DNA from: Actinomadura sp. NBRC 104412
GTDB lineage: Bacteria; Actinomycetota; Actinomycetes; Streptosporangiales; Streptosporangiaceae
Assembly (NCBI RefSeq): GCF_030269515.1
Contig: NZ_BSTM01000001.1
Coordinates: 124,001 to 188,000, forward strand
Direction: 5' to 3'
DNA: 64,000 nucleotides
A program made the position numbers and the translations under genes. The notes under the pieces are model-generated. The model made no database searches, had not been told where the DNA came from, and worked only from the letters and a program-made list of their open reading frames with translations. Positions 23,219 through 33,897 of this stretch are shown here, piece after piece. Numbering within the stretch: the first letter of the stretch is position 1; the number at the start of each line of letters is the position of its first letter.

Positions 23219-24091
23219 ATGCGGCCTCGCGTCGGGATGATCGGCCTCGGGGTGATGGGCTCGGCGATGAGCTCCCATCTGCTGGCGGCGGGTTTCACCG
23301 TCACCGGGTACGACATCGACGAGGAGGCACTGCGGCGGCACGCCGAAAGCGGCGGGAGGGCCGCCGCGTCCGCCGCCGAGGTGGCCTCGGGCTCGGACGT
23401 GATCGTGACATCGCTCCCCGGCAAGGCCGCCCTGAAGGACGCGGTGCAGGGGATCGCGTCCACCGCCGAGCCCGGCCTGATCGTCGTCGAGACCAGCACG
23501 CTGCCGCTCGACACCAAGCTCAGGGCACGCGACGCGCTGGCCGGGTGCGGGGCCGTCCTGCTGGACTGCCCGCTGAGCGGCACCGGCGCGCAGGCGCGCG
23601 AGAAGGACCTGGTGGTCTATGTCAGCGGCGACGACGAGACGGCCAAGGAACGCGCCGCTCCCGTGCTGGACGCCTTCTCCCGCGGACGGCACGACGCAGG
23701 TCGGTTCGGCAACGGCACCCGGCTGAAGATCGTCGCGAACCTGCTGGTGGCCGTCCACAACGTCGCCACGGCCGAGGCGCTGCTGCTGGCCCGCGCCGCC
23801 GGGCTCGACCCCGACCTCACCCTGCGCGCGGTCGGCGACGGCGCGGGCTCCTCGCGGATGTTCCAGGTCCGAGGCCCGATGATGGCGTCGGGCGACTACG
23901 ACGACGCCACCATGCGGCTCGACCTCTTCGCCAAGGACCTTGAGATCATCGCGGCCTATGCGGCCGGCCTCGGCTCCCCCACCCCGCTCTTCGACGCCAG
24001 CGCCGACATCTACAAGGCCGCCCTCGCCGAAGGCCGCGGCGCCCAGGACACCGCCTCCGTGTACGCCGTCCTGGAAGAGGGCACGACCTGA
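23219..24091 (+). CDS. NAD(P)-dependent beta-hydroxyacid dehydrogenase (HIBADH/6PGDH family)
   Basis: Protein of 290 residues. The Rossmann motif GMIGLGVMGSAM is near residue 6; the substrate-binding signature appears as DCPLSGTGAQAREKD, with the catalytic Lys in TRLKIVANLLVAV. The C-terminal all-alpha domain follows. Known relatives oxidise 3-hydroxyisobutyrate, tartronate semialdehyde or act as imine reductases; this one's substrate is unknown. AGGGAGGGG precedes ATG 23219. The GGACA-N2-TGTCC site at its promoter links it to the TetR of the CYP51 cluster, which contains another gene of this family. Confidence 0.88.
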   Translation: MRPRVGMIGLGVMGSAMSSHLLAAGFTVTGYDIDEEALRRHAESGGRAAASAAEVASGSDVIVTSLPGKAALKDAVQGIASTAEPGLIVVETSTLPLDTKLRARDALAGCGAVLLDCPLSGTGAQAREKDLVVYVSGDDETAKERAAPVLDAFSRGRHDAGRFGNGTRLKIVANLLVAVHNVATAEALLLARAAGLDPDLTLRAVGDGAGSSRMFQVRGPMMASGDYDDATMRLDLFAKDLEIIAAYAAGLGSPTPLFDASADIYKAALAEGRGAQDTASVYAVLEEGTT

Positions 24092-24131
24092 GCAGGCCAG
24101 GCACCGCCGTGGTCAGACGGACGCCCGACAA

Positions 24132-24701
24132 TCAATCGAGGATCGCGAGAATGACGGCTCCGGCGCCCAGCGGGACGTCCAGGAGGACACAGAATTCCGC
24201 CAGGGAACGAGGCACCACCTGGTCACGCCGGTAGTGGATCACGTCCCACACGCTGTGGGACGCCAAGGCGACACCGGCCAGCGCCAAGCCGGCGCGGGGA
24301 GCCACGTACACGCCGACGACGGCGAGGGCGCCGAAGCCGATGAGAGCCAGCGTCTGGGCGGTGAGCGGTGGCCGGGAGACCTTGGTGAGGAGCCCGATCG
24401 CGATCAGGGCGAGCGCGGCGATCCCGATGCCCGCCCACCACACCAGGCCGATCACCTCGCTGACGACCACGACCAGGCTGCCGCCGGGGATTGCCGCCCA
24501 CGCGACCCACGGCTTGTCCAACGCGGCGGCACCGAGGTAGCACAGGGCCGCCACGCATATCGTGACCGCGACGGCCTTGCGTTCCACCCCGGTCGCAAGG
24601 GACCCAACGGCCGCGGCCAGCCCGACCGCGCTCGGCCAGCGATGCAGGATCGCGGGCCGGCCGGACGCGTCGGCCGTCGCCTCGCCTCTAGCGGTGTTCA
24701 T
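24132..24701 (-). CDS. Polytopic membrane protein of unknown function
   Basis: Protein of 189 residues with about six hydrophobic helices (SAVGLAAAVGSLATGV; AVAVTICVAALCYLGAAAL; AWAAIPGGSLVVVVSEVIGL; GIGIAALALIAIGLL; ALIGFGALAVVGVYVA; and a final VPLGAGAVILAILD). A HSVWDVIHYRRDQVVPRS motif between the last two helices may be a functional site. No family recognised. It converges with the dehydrogenase gene, and 40 bp separate the stops. Confidence 0.72.
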   Translation of the reverse strand: MNTARGEATADASGRPAILHRWPSAVGLAAAVGSLATGVERKAVAVTICVAALCYLGAAALDKPWVAWAAIPGGSLVVVVSEVIGLVWWAGIGIAALALIAIGLLTKVSRPPLTAQTLALIGFGALAVVGVYVAPRAGLALAGVALASHSVWDVIHYRRDQVVPRSLAEFCVLLDVPLGAGAVILAILD

Positions 24702-24809
24702 GCTCGCGAAGATGCTGGCCGCCGGGGTGGGTGTCCAGCCCGTCCCGAACAGGTGACCGAATTCGTCAGGAAACTGTCCGTTCCGGGCGCGGCGGCTCGA
24801 TCGGCGCCC

Positions 24810-25808
24810 TCACGGACCGGCCGTTGCGGCACGCTCGGGTTCCCGCTGCGGCCTGAACCGGCCCGGGGTCGTCCCGACCGTGCGCTGGAACGTGCGATGC
24901 ATCGTCTCGACGGTGCCGAACCCGCAGGTCCGGGCGATCTCCTCGAAAGTGGCGTCGCTTGTCTGGATCAGCCGCCGCGCGGCCTCGACCCGGCTCGCCC
25001 GGACGAACGCCCCGGGCGTGGTCCCGGTCTGCTGACGGAAGACCCGGCCGAACGTCCGCACGCTCATCGCGCAGCGGCGGGCCAGCGCCGGCACCGACAG
25101 ATCGGCGTCGGGGCACCGGGCGATGAACGCCAGGATCTCGCGGAGACGCGCGCTCTCCGGCCGCCGCACTTCGAGCTGCACGCTGAGCTGCGGGAACCCG
25201 CCCGGCCTGTGGACGAACATGACCAGCTCACGAGCCACCGTCAAGGCCAGGTCGGCGCCGTGGTCGTGCTCGACGAGTGCCAGCGCGAGGTCCATGCCGG
25301 CGGTGACCCCCGCCGATGTCCACACCTTCCCGTCCCGGACATAGACGGGACCGGTCTCGACCTCGACCGACGGATAGTGCGTCGCGAGCTTGCCGCAGAC
25401 CGACCAATGCGTCGTCGCGCGGCGTCCGTCCAGCAGGCCCGCTCGGGCGAGCAGCAACGCGCCGCTACAGACCGACGTGACACGTCGCGCGGATCCGGCG
25501 ACGCGCCGCAACCAGCCGATGAAGTCACGGTCGGCGGCGGCCTGGCTTGAGCTGTAACCCCCGGCCACGACCAGGGTGTCGGGCGGAGCCGTGACACTCG
25601 TGGCAGGCTCGGTGCCTATGGCCAACCCGGACGAGGCGACGATCGTTCCGCCGGTCAGGGAGACGACGGACGTCGCGTACGCGGGAGCGGCCCCGAAGCG
25701 ATTGGCCAACGCGAAGACCTCAAGGGGACCCACGACGTCCAGGCCCAGGACCCCGGGGAACACGGCGATGACCACGGCGCGGGAATCCATGTCTGTCGCT
25801 GACTTCAT
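24810..25808 (-). CDS. GlxA-type regulator: DJ-1/PfpI domain plus AraC HTH
   Basis: Protein of 332 residues. The N-terminal DJ-1/PfpI-like domain (about 8-180) has VVIAVFPGVLGLDVVGPLEV and the nucleophile-elbow region VTSVCSGALLLARAG. The C-terminal AraC domain (about 225-325) has LSVPALARRCAMSVRTFGRV, FRQQTGTTPGAFVRASRVEA, and ATFEEIARTCGFGTVETMHR. GlxA-like regulators sense small metabolites, but the ligand here is unknown. Start at ATG 25808 with AAGGA upstream; a later ATG at 25790 would also fit. Confidence 0.9.
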   Translation of the reverse strand: MKSATDMDSRAVVIAVFPGVLGLDVVGPLEVFALANRFGAAPAYATSVVSLTGGTIVASSGLAIGTEPATSVTAPPDTLVVAGGYSSSQAAADRDFIGWLRRVAGSARRVTSVCSGALLLARAGLLDGRRATTHWSVCGKLATHYPSVEVETGPVYVRDGKVWTSAGVTAGMDLALALVEHDHGADLALTVARELVMFVHRPGGFPQLSVQLEVRRPESARLREILAFIARCPDADLSVPALARRCAMSVRTFGRVFRQQTGTTPGAFVRASRVEAARRLIQTSDATFEEIARTCGFGTVETMHRTFQRTVGTTPGRFRPQREPERAATAGP

Positions 25809-25913
25809 CTCGCCATCCTTGGTCGCGCCCGCACGCGCGGCAAGGGCACCGTCGGGCGCGTGTGCGGAGCGTCGGGGCCACCGGCTACGCTCGGGCGTCA
25901 TTGGGGTGAAACG

Positions 25914-26387
25914 GTGGAGGACTGGAAGCTTTTCGAGCAGGTCGGTGAGGTCGTCCGTGGGACGGCACCGCCTGACTTGGGGCGGCTGCATGTGCAGGTA
26001 CGCCGGAACGGGGTCAAGGCGTGGTTCGGGGATCCCGGGCCGCAGCGCGAGCACTACGAGGCGCAGATCATCGGCGCCGACATCGTCACCGCCGCGCGCG
26101 TGCGGGCGCTGGAGATCGGCTTCCATGCCGAGCACCGCGCCGAGCGCGACAACGACGCGGTCCTCGCCCGGCTGGCCAGGGCCGAGGAGGAGTGGCGCCC
26201 GCGGCTCGGAGACGAGGCCGTCGCCGGTGTGTTCCTCGGCCCCGCGTCCTGGCGACGGATCTCCGAGGTGTGGCTCGATCCCGAGCTGGAGGGCGATGTC
26301 GCGTTCGAGATCGGCGTGCGCCTGGTCGACTACGTGAACGCCCTGGAGCCGGTCAGGACGGCGGTCCCTTCTCCTGGCGGGCGATGA
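25914..26387 (+). CDS. Conserved hypothetical protein
   Basis: Protein of 157 residues, probably cytoplasmic. Notable conserved-looking segments are VEDWKLFEQVGEVVRG, VKAWFGDPGPQREHYEAQII, LEIGFHAEHRAERDNDAV and FEIGVRLVDYVNALEPV. No domain name is known to me. GTG 25914 matches the natural N terminus (V/M-E-D-W). Its 3' end overlaps the convergent carboxymuconolactone decarboxylase gene by 35 bp. Confidence 0.72.
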   Translation: MEDWKLFEQVGEVVRGTAPPDLGRLHVQVRRNGVKAWFGDPGPQREHYEAQIIGADIVTAARVRALEIGFHAEHRAERDNDAVLARLARAEEEWRPRLGDEAVAGVFLGPASWRRISEVWLDPELEGDVAFEIGVRLVDYVNALEPVRTAVPSPGGR

Positions 26388-26721
26388 GGGTGTCGATCTG
26401 GACGCTGAGTTTGGCGCCCAGCGGCCAGCCGATGTAGTGGGTCAGGAAGATGCCGATCTCGCGGAGCTCGTCCGGGGACAGCTCGCCGTTGCCGAGGGCG
26501 GCCGGGATCTGGATGTCGAGGACGTCGTTCAGGCCCTGGGCGGCGAGCGCGCCGATGAGCAGCAGCCGCCGGTCGCGCATGGACAGGCCCGGCCGCGTCC
26601 AGATGTCGGCGAAGAGATGGTCGGCGGTGACGGCGAAGAAGTCGCCGGGGCCGTCCTCCACCTTCCAGCCGTAGACCTCGGCCATCTTCTCCAGGCCGCG
26701 CCGCCGCCGTTCGCTGGTCAC
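26353..26721 (-). CDS. Carboxymuconolactone decarboxylase family protein (CYP51 cluster)
   Basis: Protein of 122 residues with an AhpD/CMD-type helical fold: FADIWTRPGLSMRDRRLLLI, GALAAQGLNDVLDIQIPAAL, then LSPDELREIGIFLTHYIGWP. The CxxC pair of AhpD peroxidases is absent, so it is of the gamma-carboxymuconolactone decarboxylase type. Start is GTG 26721 with GGAGGAGG upstream. GTGA overlaps the stop of the preceding dehydrogenase gene. It is the last gene of the ten-gene operon and corresponds in position and family to M. tuberculosis Rv0771. Confidence 0.88.
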   Translation of the reverse strand: MTSERRRRGLEKMAEVYGWKVEDGPGDFFAVTADHLFADIWTRPGLSMRDRRLLLIGALAAQGLNDVLDIQIPAALGNGELSPDELREIGIFLTHYIGWPLGAKLSVQIDTLIARQEKGPPS

Positions 26722-27560
26722 GATGGTGCCTCCTCCGCCACTCCCAGGTCGGCGGCGAGCCGTTCGTACGCCAGGCGGGCCAGCGGGACCTCGACGCCCA
26801 GCTCGTCGGCGAGCGCGATGGCCAGGGACAGGTCCTTCTCGCCCAGCGCCAGCACACCGCGCATGATCTCGTGGAGCGGGTCGTCCGGTTCCAGCGGCGC
26901 CGTCGTGCGCCTGATCATGATCGCGCCGGGTCCGCCGGTGACGGCGTCGGAGTGGCGTACCACCCGGCCCAGCATGCTCAGCGGGACACCGGCGGCCTCG
27001 GCGAGCCGCTGCGCCTCGGCCGCCGCCGAGAAGGCCGCGAAGTGCAGCAGGTTCCGGGCGAGCTTGGTACGGGTGCCCGCGCCGACGGGGCCGACGTGCA
27101 GCACAAGGTCGGCCCACGCGCCGAACACCTCCTGCACCCGCGCGAACGCGGTCTCGGTGCCGCCGACCATGACCGCGAGCGTGCCTTCGGCCGCGCCCAT
27201 GAACCCGCCGCTGACGGGCGCGTCGACGATCTCCACCCCGTGCGGCCGGGCCCGTTCCGCCAGGGCCGTCGCGGTATCGGCGTGGATCGTCGAGTGGACG
27301 GCGACGACGGTGCCGGGCGCCGCGGCCGAAAGGAGCTCGTCGGCGACCTGGCCGACCTGCGCGTCGTCGCGGACCATCACCGAGATGACGGACGCCGACG
27401 CCACGTCCGCGACCCTCGCCGCGGTCCGCGCGCCCTTGGCGGCCAGCTCCGCCATCGCCTCGGGACGGACGTCGTACACGATCAGCCCGCGCCCGGCGAG
27501 GTGCGCGGCCATCGGCGCGCCCATCTGCCCGAGCCCGATGAAGCCGTACTTGAAGGTCAT
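26718..27560 (-). CDS. NAD(P)-dependent beta-hydroxyacid dehydrogenase, Rv0770-like
   Basis: Protein of 280 residues. Rossmann GFIGLGQMGAPMA at the N terminus, substrate motif VDAPVSGGFMGAAEGTLAVM, and the catalytic Lys in TRTKLARNLLHFAAF place it in the HIBADH family. ATGA overlap with the SDR gene upstream and GTGA overlap with the CMD gene downstream show tight coupling. It matches Rv0770 in the equivalent mycobacterial cluster. The substrate is unknown, presumably an acid or hydroxy intermediate made from the aldehyde dehydrogenase product (inference). Confidence 0.9.
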   Translation of the reverse strand: MTFKYGFIGLGQMGAPMAAHLAGRGLIVYDVRPEAMAELAAKGARTAARVADVASASVISVMVRDDAQVGQVADELLSAAAPGTVVAVHSTIHADTATALAERARPHGVEIVDAPVSGGFMGAAEGTLAVMVGGTETAFARVQEVFGAWADLVLHVGPVGAGTRTKLARNLLHFAAFSAAAEAQRLAEAAGVPLSMLGRVVRHSDAVTGGPGAIMIRRTTAPLEPDDPLHEIMRGVLALGEKDLSLAIALADELGVEVPLARLAYERLAADLGVAEEAPS

Positions 27561-28294
27561 GCGCGGAACACCTCGCCCCCGTCCACGTTGAAGATCTGGC
27601 CGGTGATCCAGGACGCCTCGTCCGACAGCAGGAACAGGCACAGGCCCACCAGGTCGTCGGGCGTGCCCATCCGCTTGAGCGCCATCCTGTCGCGGACGAT
27701 CTTCTGCGACAGGTTCCCCGGGACGACCGTCCGGTTGGCCTCGGTGTCGATGGGGCCGGGCGCGATCGCGTTGACGCGGATGCCGAGCGAGCCCAGCTCG
27801 TGCGCGAGCTGCTGGGTGATGCCGTTGACGCCGACCTTCGCGAGCCCGTAGAAGCCGGAGTACTGCCAGGCGGCCGTGGAGGACTGGTTGACGATGGCGC
27901 CTCCGCCGCGTTCGGCCATGGCGGCGTGGCAGGCGCGGGCGCACAGCAGGGCGCCGTCCATGTTCACCGCCATGAACCGCTTGTAGTAGTCCCAGTCCAC
28001 GGTGAAGAGGAAGTCCAGCTTCATCGTGCCGAAGATGGCGGCGTTGTTGACCAGGTAGTCGATCCCGCCGTAGGTCTCCACGGCCGCCGCCGCCATGGCC
28101 TCGGCGGACGCCGGGTCGGACACGTCGGTCCGCACGTACAGGCCCGCGATGGCGTCGGCGACCGCCGCGCCCTTCTCGCTGACGTCCGCGACCACCACGC
28201 TCGCGCCCTCGGCGGCCAAGGCGCGGGCGTACGCCTCACCGATGCCCTGCGCCGCGCCGGTGACGATCGCGACCTTCCCCTCGAAACGGCTCAT
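27557..28294 (-). CDS. Short-chain dehydrogenase/reductase, Rv0769-like
   Basis: Classical SDR of 245 residues: TGAAQGIGEAYARALAAEG (cofactor), NNAAIFG, catalytic Ser in IVNQSSTAAWQYSG, then the YGLAK motif (Y-x-x-x-K) and the APGPIDTEAN region. The acidic residue in VVADVSEKG suggests NAD(H) preference. It sits between the aldehyde dehydrogenase and HIBADH-like genes, overlapping each by 4 nt, in the order found in M. tuberculosis (Rv0768-Rv0770). Confidence 0.92.
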   Translation of the reverse strand: MSRFEGKVAIVTGAAQGIGEAYARALAAEGASVVVADVSEKGAAVADAIAGLYVRTDVSDPASAEAMAAAAVETYGGIDYLVNNAAIFGTMKLDFLFTVDWDYYKRFMAVNMDGALLCARACHAAMAERGGGAIVNQSSTAAWQYSGFYGLAKVGVNGITQQLAHELGSLGIRVNAIAPGPIDTEANRTVVPGNLSQKIVRDRMALKRMGTPDDLVGLCLFLLSDEASWITGQIFNVDGGEVFRA

Positions 28295-29769
28295 GGCGCA
28301 CCTTCGGCGATCGACTTGGTCTCCAGGTACTCCTCGAACCCGGCGACGCCCATCTCGCGGCCGATGCCGGACTGCTTGTAGCCGCCGAACGGCACGTCCG
28401 CGCCGTACCAGATCCCGCCGTTGACGCTGACCGTGCCGGTGCGCAGCCGCCGCGCCACCGCCCGCGCCCGCTCGCGGTCGCCGCCGTGCACGGCGCCGGA
28501 CAGCCCGTACGGCGAGTCGTTGGCGATCCGCACGGCGTCGTCGTCGCCGTCGTGCGGGAGGATCACCAGCACCGGGCCGAAGATCTCCTCGCGGGCGGTG
28601 CGCGCGTCGTTGGTCAGCCCGTTGATCAGCGTCGGCTCGATCCAGTGGCCCCTGTCCCTGGCGGCGCGGCGGCCGCCGGTGGCGAACGCGCCGCCCTCCT
28701 TCACGGCGAGCGCCAGATACCCCTCGATCCGGTCGCGCTGCCGTGCCGAGATGACCGGCCCGCAGACCGTGCCGTCGTCGCCGGGGTCCCCGACGCCGAT
28801 CCGCGCCAGGGCGCGGGCGGTGATCTCCACGGCCTCGTCGTGCCGGGCGCGCGGCACCAGCAGCCGGGTGGTGATCGCGCAGCCCTGCCCGGCGTGGGTG
28901 GCCGCGGTGAACGCGGCGTACGAGCACGCGGCGCGCAGATCGGCGTCGTCCAGGACGATGAACGCCGACTTGCCGCCCAGCTCCAGGAACACCCTGGTCA
29001 GGTTCTCGGCCGCCGCGCGCATGACGGCCTTTCCCGTGGCGGTGGAGCCGGTGAAGGAGATCAGGTCGATCCGCGGGTCGGCCACCAGGCGCGCGCCCAG
29101 GGCGTGGTCGGCACCGGTGACGATGTTGACGACACCGGGCGGGATGTCCGTCTCCTCCGCGATGATCCGTCCCAGCGCCGCGGCGCACCACGGGGTGTCC
29201 GGGGCGGGCTTGAGCACCACCGTGTTGCCCGCCGCCAGCGCGGGCCCCAGCTTCGCGAGCGTGATCTGGTGCGGGAAGTTCCACGGGGTGATCGCGGCGA
29301 CCACCCCGGCCGGTTCGCGCGTCACCCGGCGGTCGCTGGGGATGCCCATCGGCTCGGCGCGGCCGAGGTCGCGGGTCCAGTCGTACCTCTCGGCGAGGTC
29401 GGCGAACCAGCCGAGGTCGCTCACGGGCGTGTCGAGCTGCGCCCCGAAGGTGAGGAAGCGCGGCACGCCGGCCTCCCGGATGGTCAGCTCGCGCAGCTCG
29501 CCGGCGTGCCGGGTCAGGGCGTCCCTGAGCTGCCGCAGGCAGTGGACGCGCCGCCGGTGGTCGGTGGCCCAGCCGGTCCGGTGGAAGGCGCGGTGGGCGG
29601 CGTCGATCGCGCGGTCGAGGTCGGCGGCGGTGCCGTCGGTGGCCTCCCCCAGGACGTCCTCGGTCGCCGGGTCGGCGGTCGGGAACCCCCGCCTCCCGGA
29701 GATCAGCTCCCCGTCGATCAGCATGGGGGACGGGCGGTCGCGCCACGCCCCGAGCAGCGGCCCGCTCAC
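28291..29769 (-). CDS. Aldehyde dehydrogenase, AldA-like
   Basis: NAD(P)-dependent aldehyde dehydrogenase of about 492 residues. Visible motifs are TPWNFPHQITLAKLGPALAA (active-site Asn), LKPAPDTP, ISFTGSTATGK (cofactor), ELGGKSAFIVLDDAD (general-base Glu) and HAGQGCAITTR (catalytic Cys), with the C-terminal EEIFGPVL and PFGGYKQSGIGREMG. GTG 29769 overlaps the TGA of the SnoaL-like gene; GTG 29772 is one codon earlier. It matches Rv0768 (aldA) in position. It likely oxidises an aldehyde formed by one of the P450/SDR steps. Confidence 0.93.
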   Translation of the reverse strand: MSGPLLGAWRDRPSPMLIDGELISGRRGFPTADPATEDVLGEATDGTAADLDRAIDAAHRAFHRTGWATDHRRRVHCLRQLRDALTRHAGELRELTIREAGVPRFLTFGAQLDTPVSDLGWFADLAERYDWTRDLGRAEPMGIPSDRRVTREPAGVVAAITPWNFPHQITLAKLGPALAAGNTVVLKPAPDTPWCAAALGRIIAEETDIPPGVVNIVTGADHALGARLVADPRIDLISFTGSTATGKAVMRAAAENLTRVFLELGGKSAFIVLDDADLRAACSYAAFTAATHAGQGCAITTRLLVPRARHDEAVEITARALARIGVGDPGDDGTVCGPVISARQRDRIEGYLALAVKEGGAFATGGRRAARDRGHWIEPTLINGLTNDARTAREEIFGPVLVILPHDGDDDAVRIANDSPYGLSGAVHGGDRERARAVARRLRTGTVSVNGGIWYGADVPFGGYKQSGIGREMGVAGFEEYLETKSIAEGAP

Positions 29770-30317
29770 CACAGGGGCACCGGTGTCCGCGACCGCCGGT
29801 GGTAGCCGGGGACGGGCTCGCCGGACGCGGCCCGGTCCAGGCGGCGTCTCATGCCGTCCGACAGCGCGCCCGCCTTCATCATCTCGACGAACAGCGCGGT
29901 GACGTTGCCCAGGTCGAACCAGTCCCGCTGCCAGGACCAGCGGAAGTCCCCCGCGTACCGGAACCAGCTCCCGCCGATCCCGGCGACCTCGTACGCGGAG
30001 CCGTCCGGGCGCCGGGCGTCGGCGATCTGCCTCCAGAAGCCGACCACCTCGCCCTGCCGGTCGTCGACCAGGATGCGCTGGTACGGGTACGACCAGCCGT
30101 CCAGGCCGCCCATCTCCGACCCCAGGGCAAGGTCGCGGATCTGGTCCCTGCCGACCGCCATGAAGTCCTGATCCGGGCCGACGTTCCAGCCGTAGGTGGC
30201 GTCCTCGGTGTAGAACTCGGCCAGCGGGCGCCAGTCGCCGGCCTCTTCGCAGCGCCGGTTGGCCTCCTGCCAGCGGCGCACCATCTCGTCCAGTTCGTCG
30301 CGCGGGAAAGCGGGCAT
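29766..30317 (-). CDS. SnoaL/NTF2-like protein in CYP51 operon
   Basis: Protein of 183 residues with an NTF2-like fold: ELDEMVRRWQEANRRCEEAG, DWRPLAEFYTEDATYGWNVG, a DDRQGEVVGFWRQIADARRP strand pair and an RYAGDFRWSWQRDWFDLGN segment. SnoaL-like proteins of this length accompany P450 and steroid/lipid catabolic genes in actinobacteria. The precise role is unknown. It is 24 bp after the ferredoxin gene and overlaps the aldehyde dehydrogenase gene by 4 nt. It is the one member without an obvious counterpart in the M. tuberculosis cluster. Confidence 0.82.
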   Translation of the reverse strand: MPAFPRDELDEMVRRWQEANRRCEEAGDWRPLAEFYTEDATYGWNVGPDQDFMAVGRDQIRDLALGSEMGGLDGWSYPYQRILVDDRQGEVVGFWRQIADARRPDGSAYEVAGIGGSWFRYAGDFRWSWQRDWFDLGNVTALFVEMMKAGALSDGMRRRLDRAASGEPVPGYHRRSRTPVPLW

Positions 30318-30341
30318 GCTCGCCTCTTCGGGTGAGGGGGT

Positions 30342-31857
<1,516 letters not shown>

Positions 31858-31861
<4 letters not shown>

Positions 31862-32652
31862 CGGGCCTCCTCCCCTTCCGCGGCGTCGACCTTCTTCTCG
31901 GGCTCGACCTCGACGAGGGTGAGATGGGTGCCACGCGGGGTCCGCACGACCATGACGATCACCCGGGCGACGTCCTCCGGCCGCAGGAAGTACGGGTGCC
32001 GGGCGATGCCCCAGGTCACCCACTCCTCCAGGACGGCGCTGGTGGTCTCGGCGTCCCAGGTCATGCCCATCCCCGTCCAGGTCGGGCCGGGACGGACCAC
32101 CGACGCGCGCACACCGGTGCCCTCCAGCTCCATCCACAGGGCGCGCGCCATGCCCTCCAGGCCGTTCTTCGCCGCCACGTACGCGCCCATCCGGGTGCGC
32201 GGCATCCGGACGACATCGGACGACACGAACACCACGTCCCCGCGCCGCCGTGCCACCATGCCGGGCACCACCTGGGACACCAGCCGGTGCGCGCCCACCA
32301 GATGGACCTGGACCTGCGCGGCGAACTCCTCGGGGTCCAGCTCGTGGACCCGGCTGGCGTCCAGGTCGCCCGCCCCGGAGACGACGATCTCCGGGGGGCC
32401 GAGCGCGTCGGCGGCGTCGGACACGAAGGAGGCGACCGAGCGGGAGTCGCCGACGTCCAGCGGGAGGGCGACGGCCTCGCCGCCGTCCTTGCGGATCTCG
32501 GCGGCGATCTCCTCGCAGCGCTCCACGCGGCGGGCGCCGAGCGCGACCGGGTGGCCCTCGGCGGCGAGCAGCCGTGCGGTGGCGGCGCCGATCCCGGAGG
32601 AGGCGCCGGTCACCAACGCGGGACGTCGTTCGGGGTGGGGTTCGAAGCGCAT
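31858..32652 (-). CDS. Short-chain dehydrogenase/reductase, Rv0765c-like
   Basis: SDR of 264 residues: cofactor motif TGASSGIGAATARLLAAEG, catalytic Ser in VVFVSSDVVRMPRTRMG and the YVAAKNG motif (Y-x-x-x-K), with VRPGPTWTGMG after it. ARRVERCEE suggests NADP(H) binding. It sits between the two P450 genes exactly as Rv0765c does in M. tuberculosis. RBS region GGGAGCTGG precedes ATG 32652; its stop overlaps the CYP51 start. A charged C-terminal tail (EPEKKVDAAEGEEAR) is unusual. Confidence 0.9.
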
Positions 32653-32673
32653 CGCGGCACCAGCTCCCGGGGG

Positions 32674-33886
32674 TCAGCGGGGAGAGACGGAGATGGGCAG
32701 GGCGGCGAAGCCGCGGACGTTGATGGAGTGGACGCGAACGGCGTTGTCCTCGTCCAGGTCGTACGCGCGCACGTTCCGGACGAACTCGGTCAGCGCGACG
32801 CGGGCCTCCAGCCGGGCCAGGTTGGCTCCGAGGCAGTAGTGCCGGCCGCCGCCGAAGCTGATGAGCGCGGAGGTGTCCCGTTCGAGGTCGTAGACGTCCG
32901 GTTCCGGGAAGACCCGTTCGTCGCGGTTGGCCGAGCCGACGAGCAGGAGCATCCGGTGCCCGGCGGGCACGACCCGCCCGTGCAGCTCGGTGTCCCTGGC
33001 GACGGTACGGACGATCATCTGGCTGGAGGTGTCGTACCGCAGCGTCTCCTCGATCCACGCGGGCACCCACGCGGGGTCGTTCAGCGGCCGGGCGGCCTGC
33101 TCCGGGTTGCGCCGGCCCCAGTAGAGCGCGTTGGCGATCAGCTTGGTGGTGGTCTCGTTGCCGGCCACGACCATCAGGAACAGGAACGCGACGATCTCCT
33201 GGTCGGTCAGCCTGTCGCCGCCGTCCCGCGCCGTCACCAGCGCCGAGGTCAGGTCGTCGCCCGGCCTGCGGCGGCGCTCGGCGACCAGGTCCTGGTAGTA
33301 GGCGGCCAGCGTCAGCGCCGCCTCCATGCCCGCCGGGGGGATGTCGTTCAGGCCCTCCTCGCGGTGCACCACGAGGTCGGCGAGCCTGCGCAGCTCGTCC
33401 CGGTCGGACTCGGGGACGCCCATCAGATCGGAGACGACGTCCATGGGAAGCCTGCCCGCGAAGTCGGAGACCACCTCGAACCCGTCCCCGTCCAGGGCGG
33501 GAAGGAGGTAGCGGCGCGTCAGCCGCAGGATCTCGCCCTCCAGCTCACGGACCCGCCGTGGCGTGAAGCCCTTCGAGACCAGGGCGCGCATGCGGGTGTG
33601 CTCGGGCGGGTCCATGGCCAGGAACGACATCGTGCGGTGCGCGGCCGGGCCCCCAGGCGCTGGGGTCGAGGGAGACGCCGTTGGCGCTGGAGTACCGCTC
33701 GTGATCCCGGAACGCGGCGGCCACGTCGGCGTGGCGGGAGATGGCCCAGAAGTCGAGCTCGTCGTTGCGGTAGAGCGGGGCCTCGGCGCGAAGCCGCCGG
33801 TACGTGGGATAGGGGTCCTCGTGGATCGCGTAGTCGTACGGGTCGTAGGAGACCTCGTCGTGGAAGGCGTCCGGCGGAGCTGCCAC
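32674..33886 (-). pseudogene. Cytochrome P450, CYP123-like, interrupted by one-base frameshift
   Basis: The first part from GTG 33886 encodes [20 protein letters not shown] through [15 protein letters not shown]. The frame then changes; the rest ([20 protein letters not shown] onward to 32674) is in the next frame. It contains the I-helix FLFLMVVAGNETTTK, the ExxR segment WIEETLRYDT, and heme motif FGGGRHYCLGANLARLEAR. Removing one base from the C run at 33650-33654 (G run on the coding strand) restores a full P450 of about 403 residues. The family resembles CYP123 (Rv0766c), including the C-terminal VRVHSINVRGFAALPIS. It is either a true frameshift, which would inactivate the gene, or a sequencing error. 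Confidence 0.85.
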
Positions 33887-33897
33887 GGGTCACCACC

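Noticed and set aside
33545-33630. Two separate overlapping P450-like genes
   Set aside because: The pieces are the two halves of one P450 in different frames; a single-base change joins them, so they were merged as one frameshifted gene.
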